Assembly: GCF_037975245.1 (NCBI RefSeq)
Contig: NC_092579.1
Location: forward strand, 24,039,166 to 24,103,165
Direction: 5' to 3'
DNA from: Apostichopus japonicus
Lineage: Eukaryota > Echinodermata > Holothuroidea > Aspidochirotida > Stichopodidae
Length of the DNA: 64,000 nucleotides
Shown here: positions 24,128-32,822 of the stretch, piece by piece
Numbering within the stretch: position 1 is the stretch's first letter
How the letters are laid out: each line of letters opens with the position of its first letter
Notes under the pieces: generated by a model
Databases searched by the model: none
What the model was told of the DNA's origin: nothing
The model's input: the letters and a program-made list of their open reading frames with translations, nothing else
Made by a program: the position numbers and the translations under genes

Positions 24128-27100
24128 GTAATGGAATTATTGTTGCAAGAACCAACCTTTATTAATAAAGTTCCTTTTTTCTTAATAGGTACACCTGCCA
24201 GAGAGTGCTTGAAATTACTAGAACGTCTTAAAGAGTTAACAATTTTGACCTTCCATCATAGAACTGTATGTACCTTTAAGTGTAGCTCATGGCTACCAAT
24301 ATGTTCTATATTGATTTTATACTTTAGTATGTTAGTGAAGTGTAAGGTTTCAATCAAAATTAAAAACAGAAGTGAAATAAAATAATTCGATTTTACAAAA
24401 AAAAAGTGTGTAATGGAATTATTGTTGCAAGAACCAACTTTTATAAATAAAGTTCCTTTCTTCTTAATAGGCACACCTGCCAGAGGGTGCTTGAAATTGC
24501 TAGAACGTCTTAAAGAGTTAACAGTTTAGACCTTCAATCATAGTTGTATGTACCTTTAAGTGTAGCTCAGGGCTACCAATATGTCTGAATAGATTTTATA
24601 CTTTAGTAAGTTAGTGAAGTGTAAGGTTTCAATCAAAATTTAAAACAGAAGTGAAAAAAAAACTGCACCTGATCAGCTGACCACTGACTTCTAGCCTCCC
24701 AAGTCTCTGTGTGTAGCCACAGTACAGCAGTTTGACTGTGGTGAACAATGAGAGCTGTATAGGAGGTTGCTGTATGTAAACAGATCCCATCCCAAGACAC
24801 CCATTTAAAAGATGGATCACATGTCTGGGAATAAAACATAGTCAGAAGGATTCATTACAAAATACTCACATCATGTGAATTAAATAAATATGAGAAATAG
24901 CGATAATAAAGTAGTAGAACATTTTAACACAAAATGAAGGGGTCAGCTGTGCTCCCCTATTCGGCACGAAAACTTTGGACTTTGAACTGAGATTACAATT
25001 ATCTATCCTATCAGCAAAAGTAAGTTTGTTCCCCAACTTCCCCACGCACCCTTCATTGAATATCTGTTACCTATCCTACCATGGTTACACAAGCTGTTTA
25101 CCCTGTCTACCTGGTTACATCATTGGCCTTACTTTACTATGTCTTCCTAATTACATCATTGGCCTTACTTTACTATTTCTTCCTGGTTACATCATTGGCC
25201 TTACTTTACTATGTCTTCCTGGTTACATCATTGGCCTTACTTTACTATGTCTTCCTGGTTACATCATTGACCTTACTTTACTATGTCTTCCTGGTTACAT
25301 CATTGACCTTACTTTACTATGTCTTCCTGGTTACATCATTGGCCTTACTTTACTATGTCTTCCTGGTTACATCATTGGCCTTACTTTACTATGTCTTCCT
25401 GGTTACATCATTGACCTTACTTTACTATGTCTTCCTGCTTACATCATTGACCTTACTTTACTATGTCTACCTGCTTACATCATTGGCCTTACTTTACTAT
25501 GTCTTCCTGCTTACATCATTGACCTTACTTTACTATGTCTTCCTGGTTACATCATTGACCTTACTTTACTACGTCTTCCTGGTTACATCATTGGCCTTAC
25601 TTTACTACTTCTTCCTGGTTACATCATTGACCTTACTTTACTACGTCTTCCTGGTTACATCATTGGCCTTACTTTACTATGTCTTCCTGCTTACATCATT
25701 GACCTTACTTTATTAAATTACCCTTTGTAACATCACTCTTCACACACAGGTTCTTTCAGTAACATGGACAGTTCTGCTGAAGGTAGTTTCTTTTCCAACT
25801 GATTAGACAATACATGTATGGTATTTTCCTCACGCCACCTCACCTTCAGAACTACCATACTTGTCACATTTACCTGTAAGACTCCCAGGTGTCTTAAGGA
25901 TAAATTATCCTTGGTATTCTTCACTTCCTCTTTTATCTCATTCACAGGGCGAGCCTCTCTCGGTTGCCTCCTTTCAGTGTTGCATGTAGATTCTGAGGTA
26001 GCACTAGGGGTACAGTTAGGACTCAACCCAACTTCAAGAGAGGGGGACCTTCTTTCATCCATGCAGCTATTACTGTCCTCTCCTGCGTTCAAATGGTCCG
26101 CTGCAGAATCAGTCTTTCTCCTCCTTCTCTTCCTCCTTGTGTTTTTGTTATGAGAAAGCCTGGACAGTTTTATAGATTGCTTATCTCCACAATCAATCTC
26201 TTTTGAATGTCCAGCACTTCCACTATGACATGACTTATTTTCAAGAACATCTATGGAAGATTGCACAGTCTCATGATATCTCATGATAAGACTCTCATGC
26301 CTATCAACAGACTGAGTGTCATCATGGTGGAATCCATCGGTCTCGTTCTCAATCGGACTGTCTTCCAGTTTGAAAGAAATACTCTTGCGCAATGATTTCT
26401 GGTTCGTCTTGCTGGATTTGCCAGTCATCTCTGCCTCGCTTCGATTCATTCTCTTTTCTGGAGAATCGATCGTTTGGTATGAACTCCCTGTAGGGTTTGA
26501 AGTAGTTTTAAAATACTGTTCGGGACTGGGAGCATTGCCCTGTTCGGCCACGATTCTTCGAACATGGTTTTTGGCATGTTTTCTGCTCTCAGATTTCTGT
26601 AAGGATGACACAAGTTCATTTTACCTCAAAAATATTCTACAGGTTGCACAGGTATAAACAATGTTAGACAGGCACATTGGGCAAAAGAGTCACTCATTTC
26701 AAAGCCCTAGACATAAATTCTGGCAATTTTTTACCAAACATAAAATTTGTTTGATAAATTGACCGAACATCTTGAAAAACTTAATGGAAGGAGATTCTTA
26801 TTAGAAATAACTTCCCAAATTATGAAAATGTTTGGTCATAAGATATATATTTAATATGTCATCCCTTACTTCCATTGAAGAATGCTCATTATTCGCAATC
26901 GTAAAATATTGTACTGACAAATCTACTTACAGACAACTCTACGTACAGACAAATGACAGTACTTACCGTCAACTTCTTCTGCATCTTAGCATATTTCATC
27001 TTCATCTCCTCGAGCTTCCTCTTGATCTGAAGAAACAAAGAGAGAAATCTCTTTGAAAACCCATGTCAAGTATTTGTCATTAAACCTTTTGAAGTCCATC

Positions 27101-27704
27101 ACAAATTCAGCATTGCAGGTTAAATTGTCCTATTCTAAAAATTTGAAACAGCCATCGCAGCTGGATGAAATTTAAACTTTAAAGCTATTTCTTTTCAATA
27201 AGAAGCAGACACTCAAGGCCTTTAAATTGACACATTAAAGGGTGTGAAGACTCGCGCACAACGTCAGATGCCTGTAATCTGTACAGTCAATGCATACAGC
27301 TATGGTCAATACCCACAACACAGTGGACATAGCAGCGATGGACATCTCAGGTCCAGATAATAGATAACAAGGTATCACGTTTCATTAATGTCTGCATTTT
27401 TTAGCGACAAGAAAAACACTTCTCTTGCAAGCAACGGAAAGTTAACTTTTTCAGAGGGCGGCACGCGGTTTGGGTCTTCAATGCCTTTAAAACAAAGTTT
27501 TCACTGCAACAAAAGCCTATTTATAGCCGTTTAGGTAACAAAGACATTGATAGTATCAGGTTGCATGTAGGGATATGTCCTCAATAGTTGCACATTATGA
27601 GAATTCACAAAACAAACTGGAAAAATTCAAAACAGAAACGAATCAGTTGGTTCTCTGTTTGTTTTGCTTCTTACCTCTTCTTTGTCAGTCAATTTAGTAT
27701 CCAT
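16234..27704 (-). CDS. PALB2: PALB2-like BRCA2 partner, 10 exons placed
   Basis: Human PALB2 links BRCA1 (through its N-terminal coiled coil) to BRCA2 and RAD51 (through its C-terminal WD40 propeller) in homologous recombination in the nucleus. Exons in transcript order: 27704-27675, 27026-26967, 26596-25874, 24824-24669, 23840-23746, 21754-21563, 20186-20088, 18639-18503, 17835-17711, 16432-16234. Coiled coil: KRKLEEMKMKYAKMQKKL, like human [18 protein letters not shown], followed by RRIVAEQ (human KKTVEEQ). WD40 anchors: GLLFIISS and VLNPATKTV (human GLLFIVLS, VINPKTTLSV); ALIWDIFTGQPLA (human AIWDLLLGQCTA). About 605 residues are placed against 1186 in human, so the disordered middle is much shorter. 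The join 20088 to 18639 is out of phase, so one exon is missing or wrong. Confidence 0.85.
16435..17710 (-). other. PALB2-like intron, no feature seen
   Basis: About 1.3 kb of AT-rich intron containing only a short poly-G tract near 17456-17466. Confidence 0.6.
17711..17835 (-). CDS. PALB2: PALB2-like exon: GLLFIISS blade
   Basis: Begins GLLFIISSQGPSNLSLSVLN and continues PATKTVLQITSF to RSLR. This is the clearest WD40 match to human PALB2 (GLLFIVLS...VINPKTTLSVG). Acceptor 'ctatacag', donor gtttgt, phase 0 in and phase 2 out. Confidence 0.9.
17862..18240. repeat. 94-bp tandem repeat, about four copies
   Basis: Copies begin near 17866, 17960, 18054 and 18147 with 'aaggaaaatgtatctaatga' or a one-base variant and run through 'ggataatatccttg' to 'cgactggataaattta'. 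It is intronic in the PALB2-like gene. The repeated open frame on the minus strand is a by-product. Confidence 0.95.
18503..18639 (-). CDS. PALB2: PALB2-like exon: probable WD40 linker
   Basis: Encodes TVLFINESTLSPRTPESDAP, then LNVNLADSPGKIQVDQCLWS and KAEE, leading in phase 0 into GLLFI. Human has ASVCHKAYSEM just before GLLFI, resembling DQCLWSKAEE. The exon enters with two codon bases, but the exon ending at 20088 leaves two, so these two cannot be joined directly. Confidence 0.65.
20088..20186 (-). CDS. PALB2: PALB2-like exon: WD40 blade strand
   Basis: Encodes VKCLEGVEADSFISVKGASN and then IYLCLSSCHLSL. It aligns with human [20 protein letters not shown]. Acceptor 'tttatcgcag', donor gtaaga. 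The first base completes the CAG codon left by the exon ending at 21563, a good internal check. It is too short to stand out as an open reading frame. Confidence 0.75.
20281..20410. repeat. ~71-bp direct duplication
   Basis: Two adjacent copies contain 'aaaagtgaactgg', 'attggttctaa' and 'tgcacctcagtttataca'. Intronic, with no function suggested. Confidence 0.85.
21563..21754 (-). CDS. PALB2: PALB2-like exon: acidic WD40 loop
   Basis: After the split TGC codon it encodes FVTHNFEKDTEKMTMEKLSG, then ESISVLLNGADKGAVM and HIHFFDIKDNFKLW. Human has [20 protein letters not shown] in the equivalent place. Acceptor 'ttttctag', donor gtaagt. Phases fit both neighbours. Confidence 0.78.
22333..22402 (+). 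repeat. retroposon 3'-tail motif
   Basis: 'gtaaagcgctttgagtag' is followed by 'gattatgcgctacataaata' and a TTATTATTAT tail. GCGCTTTGAG plus TATGCGCTA-TA-AAT plus (ATT)n is a common 3' end of LINE- and SINE-type repeats in invertebrate deuterostomes (family knowledge). The body upstream is not recognisable. Confidence 0.55.
23746..23840 (-). CDS. PALB2: PALB2-like exon: first-blade strand
   Basis: Encodes DVSIIHVVIDSSIESQLSIV and then FTLKKTSENEL; human has [21 protein letters not shown] then GNLEIREI. Acceptor 'ctttctccag', donor gtaata. Phase 0 in and phase 2 out fit both neighbours. Confidence 0.75.
24089..24660. repeat. poly(A) tract plus ~280-bp tandem duplication
   Basis: A run of over 30 As (about 24091-24123) precedes a unit starting 'gtttgtaatggaattattgt'. 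A second, slightly diverged copy starts at about 24407 and is itself preceded by a shorter A run. Both contain 'acacctgccagag' and 'gaacgtcttaaagagttaac'. It lies in an intron beside the exon at 24669-24824. The A runs at the boundaries suggest a retroposed or slippage-linked duplication. Confidence 0.88.
24669..24824 (-). CDS. PALB2: PALB2-like exon: start of WD40 domain
   Basis: Encodes TCDPSFKWVSWDGICLHT, then ALIVHHSQTAVLWLHTETWE and ARSQWSADQ. Human has [20 protein letters not shown] here; the LW...W...W spacing is the guide. Acceptor 'ttattcccag', donor CAG|gtgcag, phase 0 at both ends. Confidence 0.78.
25094..25716. repeat. 36-bp minisatellite
   Basis: About seventeen copies of a 36-bp unit made of 'cttcctggttacatcattgg' and 'ccttactttactatgt', with g/c and g/a variants shared between neighbouring copies. 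The unit is a multiple of three, so it makes repeated hydrophobic open frames (211 and 251 codons). These are artefacts inside a PALB2-like intron. Confidence 0.95.
25874..26596 (-). CDS. PALB2: PALB2-like large exon: coiled-coil end and disordered middle
   Basis: 241 codons. It opens KSESRKHAKNHVRRIVAEQ, continuing the coiled coil as in human RAEKIKHSIKKTVEEQ. A Ser/Asp/Lys-rich disordered stretch follows, with a basic patch TRRKRRRRKTDS that could be a nuclear localisation or DNA-binding segment. It ends at LGVLQ|gtaaat. Reading on to 25733 is open but intronic by this model. No MRG15-binding or ChAM motif could be identified with confidence. Confidence 0.82.
26967..27026 (-). CDS. PALB2: PALB2-like exon: N-terminal coiled coil
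   Basis: Twenty codons, IKRKLEEMKMKYAKMQKKLT, with leucine/methionine heptad spacing matching the human BRCA1-binding coiled coil ([20 protein letters not shown]). Acceptor 'tttcttcag', donor gtaagt, phase 0. It is too short to appear as an open reading frame. Confidence 0.85.
27235..27490. mobile_element. TTAA-flanked MITE, family A, short copy
   Basis: Bounded by TTAA at 27235-27238 and 27487-27490. Ends read AGGGTGTGAAGACTCGCGC and (reverse complement) AGGCATTGAAGACC. A longer relative lies at 40098-40466 with shared internal blocks such as 'gataacaaggtatcacgttt' and 'caacggaaagttaacttttt'. TTAA target duplication is typical of piggyBac-like elements; no transposase is present. Confidence 0.85.
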
Positions 27705-27714
27705 TTTGTAAAAC
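27675..27714 (-). CDS. PALB2: PALB2-like first coding exon
   Basis: ATG at 27704-27702 starts MDTKLTDKEE, ending at GAG|gtaaga (27675), similar in place to human MDEPPGKPLSCEEKEK. The bases 27714-27705 follow 'ttattttcag' and are probably 5' UTR, so a non-coding first exon may lie further right; I could not locate it. Confidence 0.75.
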
Positions 27715-27730
27715 CTGAAAATAATAATAT

Positions 27731-29180
27731 TTAATCATATCAACTTTGTCATTTTGTTATATATATATTGCGAACTTGAAAAGAAAAACAAAACATAAAA
27801 GAGATATATGTCCTAACAATTTGGAGTGTTGCTATCTATAAGAAAGCAAAAGCTACTTTGCATTAACAACAACAATGTATGTTAAACATTAATTACTTTT
27901 CTGTTCAAAGTAATTCTTTCAACCAATCAAGTCTTCCGTATAATTTCAAATCTACTGACGAATCCTACTGAATGATGTTTACGGTTTTAATTTTGAAGGG
28001 ACATTGTGAGTAATATTGTTATGCTGTTACTGCTATATATGGTGTTTTTATGAGTTAAACTCAAAATTATTAAATAAGGGTTCACAATCATAAGCCAAGT
28101 TCAACTGATGCCCTGTGAATAATTACCTGATATATACAGCATTTAAGTCCAAAGTTTGGCCCTCTATCAAGCATCCGTCACTTTTTCCATGGAATTCTCA
28201 GCAAATCAGGGAATAGAAAAGTACTAGCTAGGAATAAAAAAAAACTATGATACTGATAACAGTTCCTAAACTTTCAAGTATCAAAATTGGACAAGAGGAA
28301 AGTACTAAACATACTTTCTTTGTTTATGTTAGCTTGGTTTATGTTAGCATATGCAACAGTAAATAGCTGTTTTAATGTTCAATGTCCTTGTAATTGAATT
28401 GACATATTACTCAACAATTTATCCACAACGATAAATTTCCTCCAAAAAGAGTATAATCAAAATTAATGCTAATTCTTTTAAGTGAAACTAATTCCACCAT
28501 GGTTAGCAACATATGATTTTGTGTAACTACAGGTATTTTCTGCTATTTGTTACACAACCCAAAAGGCTCTTGCATTGCTCTTCCATAAATTAAAACCAAA
28601 TTCTCAGTTTGGTATAATACATGCTCTTTCGGCAAATATGAAATTGAATAGACTGGTTGAGGTAGCAAACCAAAAATATCTCAAGGTAATTGCACTGTTA
28701 TACCCTAAGCCCCTAAATATTCACAAATTTTGAACTTGAAATTAAACAACTAGGTACCTACCATCATATTCATAAATGTAGTCTAATCCTCAAGTATTTA
28801 GAGTGTGTGGTACAGTAGCAACCTTTATGGTTTGCCAAACAAGTTTGGAGGGTCACCAAGGGGAAAGAAATTGCCAATATTTGTGGGGGAAAAGTGGAAA
28901 AATCTTTATTACTATAATTTTGCAAATATAACACCATTTTGCAACTAATTCCCCCTAAATCATATAAAAATAACTCAAAGGAAAGACTCCACCACATATC
29001 CTATCTCAGAACAAATCTGCCACTGCGAGGTTGCCAAGGTGAAAATTGGGGTCACTAAGTATGAATACCAGTACTGTCGGTTTCTGATTTATTTAGACAG
29101 ACATTTTCTTATAAAATAATAAATTAACAAGGCCTTCTTGTCCTGTTCAATAGTCTAGATGGGAAATTATTCATAGGCCT
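27731..29180. other. gene-free upstream region of PALB2-like gene
   Basis: AT-rich DNA probably containing the first 5' UTR intron. No coding sequence or clear promoter element recognised. Confidence 0.5.
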
Positions 29181-29192
29181 AGCCTGGATCTA

Positions 29193-29815
29193 CAGTAGTG
29201 CCATTCCGCCATAGGTACATTTTGCCATACCTTCCCGCCATAGGTTTCGATCCTTTCCGCCAAAAGGCTTGAAACCTATGGCGGAAAGGTACACTTTAGG
29301 AATGGATTTTACCGTGGTGTACAGGAATATATCGGTGAAACTTTCTTTGGATCGTGTGGAAGGATAGGTACACTGTCTTCAAATGTAACGGTTTGCTGGA
29401 TAGACTGAATTGTAGTTAAGACAAGATTGGGGAATTGATTCACTGTCTTTAATGTACAGGTTGATAGAATAGTTTTAATTGTAAGTTTGTAAGACTAAGA
29501 TTTGATACACTGTATTCAAATATATAATAGTTGGTTGAATAAATCAAATTAAATTAGGCTGATTGTTTACTAAAAAGTCTGATTCTGATTGTCGATTTAA
29601 ATGTCCAATTTTGCATGCCTAGGTAGAGTGGAGAAAAATAATATACACTGGATATACAATGTAGTATGTACCCACAATAATGTGCTCTTTTCTGCCATAC
29701 AAAAAATGCATTACCACAATGGCGATAACATGGCGGAATGGCATTTCTTTCTATGGCGGAAAGAGCACATTTTCTATGGTGGAAAGTACAGATGGCAGAA
29801 TGACAAGGCCCCCTA
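29193..29815. mobile_element. MITE-like element with CCGCCAT palindromes
   Basis: The left end (GTGCCATTCCGCCATAGGTA) and the reverse complement of the right end (CTTGTCATTCTGCCATCTGT) are imperfect inverted repeats. Each end contains more copies of CCGCCATAG in both orientations, including a hairpin at about 29229-29286. Between them are three degenerate ~80-bp repeats (about 29350-29545). No clean target duplication was found, so the exact ends are approximate. Confidence 0.6.
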
Positions 29816-30099
29816 TTAGCCTTAGGACCATTTCACACATGCCTAAGTTAGGCTAACTTAGGATACACTTGGGCTATGCAGATAAGCCATGGTTATCGAC
29901 TTTGAGGATGGGAATGTAAAAAAAGCAAGACAAACCTACAACATACGCTAACATTCGTTACAATTGACTCGTCAAACTAGAGCTATCTTACTCATAACTA
30001 AGCCACAGGCAACATCTAAGCATTGAAGTCTTAACTAACGTCAGTTCACAGTACCCCAATACTGTATGGAAAGCGACGGTGCGAATTGGGATAGTTTGC

Positions 30100-30124
30100 C
30101 CATGGAGCTATTATAGCTCCATGG
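30100..30124. repeat. 25-bp perfect palindrome
   Basis: CCATGGAGCTAT, a central T, then its exact reverse complement. A close relative occurs at 49571-49601. Confidence 0.95.
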
Positions 30125-30309
30125 CTTGCCTAGGCTAGGTCTAGCCTACAATAGGCCTAGGCCTAATCTAAAAATTACCGATCATTTGATCATAACTAGA
30201 ACTGTTTCCTTAGGTTAAGATCTTGAAATATTACAAACCTAGTCACCTAAGTATTGCTATCGTGAATGCAAGTAAAACATCTGCTCCATTCGTGCAACCT
30301 AGACCAAAA

Positions 30310-31222
30310 TTTTCAGATATCTGAAATTGAATTCGAGATATCTTAAATAGATTTAGAGATATCTGAAATTCTAATTCAGATATCTGAAATTGAATTCGAG
30401 ATATCTGAAATTGAATTCGAGATATCTTAAATAGATTTCGAGATATCTGAAATTCTAATTCAGATATCTGAAATTCAATTCGAGATATCTGAAATTGAAT
30501 TCGAGATATCTGAAATTCTATTTCAGATATCTTAAATTTAATTCGAGATATCTGAAATTGAATTCGAGATATCTGAAATTGAATTCAAGATATCTGCAAT
30601 TCTAATTCGAGATATCTGAAATTGAATTCGAGATATCTGCAATTGAATTCGAGATATCTGAAATGCATATGCATAAATTTCCGAATAAATGTTAAAATGG
30701 CACGTATGGAAAGCCATTTTAACATTTAATCGGGAAATTTCAGATATCTGTAATTGAATTCGAGATATCTGAAATTGAATTCGAGATATCTAAAATTCTA
30801 TTTCAGATATCTGAAATTGAATTCGAGATATCTAAAATTCTATTTCAGATATCTGAAATTGAATTCGAGATATCTGAAATGGAATTCGAGATATCTGAAA
30901 ATGAATTCGAGATATCTGAAATTTTATTTCAGATATCTGAAATTGAATTCGAGATATCTGAAATTGAATTCGAGATATCCAAAATTCTATTTCAGATATC
31001 TGAAATTGAATTCGAGATATCCGAAATTGAATTCGAGATATCTGAAATTGAATTCGAGATATCTCGAATTCAATTTCAGATATCTGAAATTCCCTGGTAT
31101 TTCGAGATATCTGAAATTGATTTTAAGATATCTGCAATTATTTGTAGATATCTTAAATAAATTGGAGATATCTGTAATTTAATTTGAGATATCTGAAATT
31201 ATTTCGAGATATCTGAAATTCC
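30310..31222. repeat. 21-bp palindrome-rich satellite array
   Basis: About forty copies of a 21-bp unit, 'gaattcgagatatctgaaat' plus one base, alternate with variants such as TTTCAGATATCTGAAA, a perfect palindrome. Units occur in both orientations. The array creates reading frames (for example 30754-31182) that are not genes. Confidence 0.93.
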
Positions 31223-31251
31223 TTATTAAATGTTAAAACGGCTTTCCATAC
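30675..31251. mobile_element. inverted-repeat element with satellite core
   Basis: An end motif CGTATGGAAAGCCATTTTAA at 30703 recurs inverted near 31222-31247 (TTAAATGTTAAAACGGCTTT followed by CCATACG), so the right half of the satellite array lies between inverted repeats of about 28 bp. A third copy of the motif, inverted, at about 30675-30701 forms a hairpin with the left end. It could be two adjoining MITEs with satellite interiors. Confidence 0.6.
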
Positions 31252-32577
31252 GGTCGAATGTGTTGTTCAATTAGTGCATAAAAAAGAAAGGTATTGTGTT
31301 TTTTTCTTTCAAAGTCGATTCAATTGAATTATCGACTTAGTTGAGAGGTCCGTTAGTACCACATTAAAGTGGAAAGGTTTCTCTTTCACGTGGTATATCT
31401 CTACTAACGGTAACAAAGTCTATTTCTTGACCAAAAGTGGCATTACTTCTTAGAGAGTTGTTTGACTCTGTGGTCACTTACATCCTGGTAGCAGTAGGGA
31501 GAAGAAGCCTAATAGATCAGAGACCATAATCATCTTGTGTTGTGTCTTCTTTTTCCATCTTCCTTGGAACATTATACCCTTCCCCTTTAATTTGTTGATG
31601 CTGTAACGTTGTATTTAAATGGTGCAATATTTATTTACGGTATTTAGATTGAATATTCTTGTTGTGTATTTGACAGTATCCCAGTGTACGTTCTCCATTT
31701 CTCTGCCATTGGTTTTCTTTGCTCTGTATTTTCTATCTCTCCACCTAGCCTACACCTCCACATTTTTTTCTTCACTTTCTTTCTCTATCCCTTCATCTGT
31801 CTTTCACTCTTTCTTTTTTTCACCTCTTTCCTTCCCTCTGGCTATCCTATATTTTTTAGTTTACCGACAACCCCCTCCCCATCCCCAACAAAAATATGTT
31901 CACAGGTTGACAAGTCTTCCCTTGCTAGTCCCAATCTATACGCCGGTTGTGGTGAACGTTCACCATACTTACGGATCAAGACGAGTCAGTCGTGATGAGG
32001 TGCAGGGGTATCCCCATGGTGGGGCTGGGTGAACCCCCAAGCCCGTTGCGACTTTTTGGCATTTCGTTGGGAGCCTTTCGGAACAAGAAGCAGGATAATC
32101 AATTCTGGAGTACAGTACGCTGGAAAGCAAAACTCTGACGTGATTAGAGAACTTTTTTCTTTGCTTTGACGGCCGATGTTCAGCGACAGGTCACTTTTCA
32201 GTGGAAATAACTATTAATTTATTGTTCATTTCTTATTCCATTTTTGCCAATCCTTTCTGAAGAGGGTCGAGCCGCCCCTTATGGCAACGTCTTTTCCTTC
32301 CCTTTTACCGTTCAGTATTCGTTATTTTTTAATTCGGGTCACTCGGGTGCAAGGACTGGATTTACGTGCACCGGTTAGAAGGAGGGGTGCAGCTAGGGCA
32401 AGTGCTCGGGGATCGCCTAAAGGGCCCGTGGCCAGGAGCCAAAAAATAAGTAAATATACATATATATCTATATATGATATATGACATAACATTCTTTGTC
32501 TTCCCCCTATAACTAAAATTTATATATAAACTAAAATACAATGTAAGCTGTGATTGTGTCTATATATCTATATAGGC
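31252..32577. other. gene-free interval
   Basis: Contains pyrimidine-rich DNA (about 31700-31900) and a GC-richer stretch around 31920-32110 ('ggtgcaggggtatccccatg') that looks like an old repeat. No gene supported. Confidence 0.5.
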
Positions 32578-32822
32578 GGAGTGTATAGCCTAGTGGTTAA
32601 CGCCGGCGTCTCCCAGTCATGAGATCCCCGGTTCGATTCCCCGCCGACAGCAATGTGTGTCGTCTGGCAAGGGTGTTGTTCAATAACAACTTCCCGACAT
32701 GGACGTTAAATGGATGTGTGCCGAGAGATTGGCTTCGGTCAGCTTGCGAGTCTACAAGCCTCCATGGCTTCTTTCGCGAGTTCCTGCTTGCGGGAAGATC
32801 ACATATACATAACATACATATA
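32578..32822 (+). mobile_element. tRNA-derived SINE
   Basis: The head has an A-box-like 'tagcctagtggttaacgc' and a B-box 'ggttcgattcc' at the spacing of a tRNA, but its ends do not pair as a tRNA acceptor stem. A tRNA-unrelated body follows ('attggcttcggtcagcttgc', 'cgcgagttcctgcttgcggg') and an ATACAT-type tail. A truncated copy of the same body lies at 7104-7242, supporting a dispersed SINE family transcribed by RNA polymerase III. Confidence 0.82.

Noticed and set aside
24975-25730. 251- and 211-codon + strand frames rich in Leu/Tyr/Thr
   Set aside because: Translation of the 36-bp minisatellite inside a PALB2-like intron.
30754-31182. 142-codon frame with repeated NSRYLK units
   Set aside because: Translation of the 21-bp palindromic satellite.
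30310-31222. CRISPR array
   Set aside because: Repeats are contiguous, palindromic and without unique spacers, in a eukaryotic intron-bearing context.
31619-32032. 137-codon + strand frame
   Set aside because: Low-complexity pyrimidine-rich DNA giving Phe/Ser/Leu; no motif or splice context.
32578-32650. Functional tRNA gene
   Set aside because: A and B boxes are present, but the acceptor ends do not pair and the sequence continues into a dispersed body; better explained as a SINE head.
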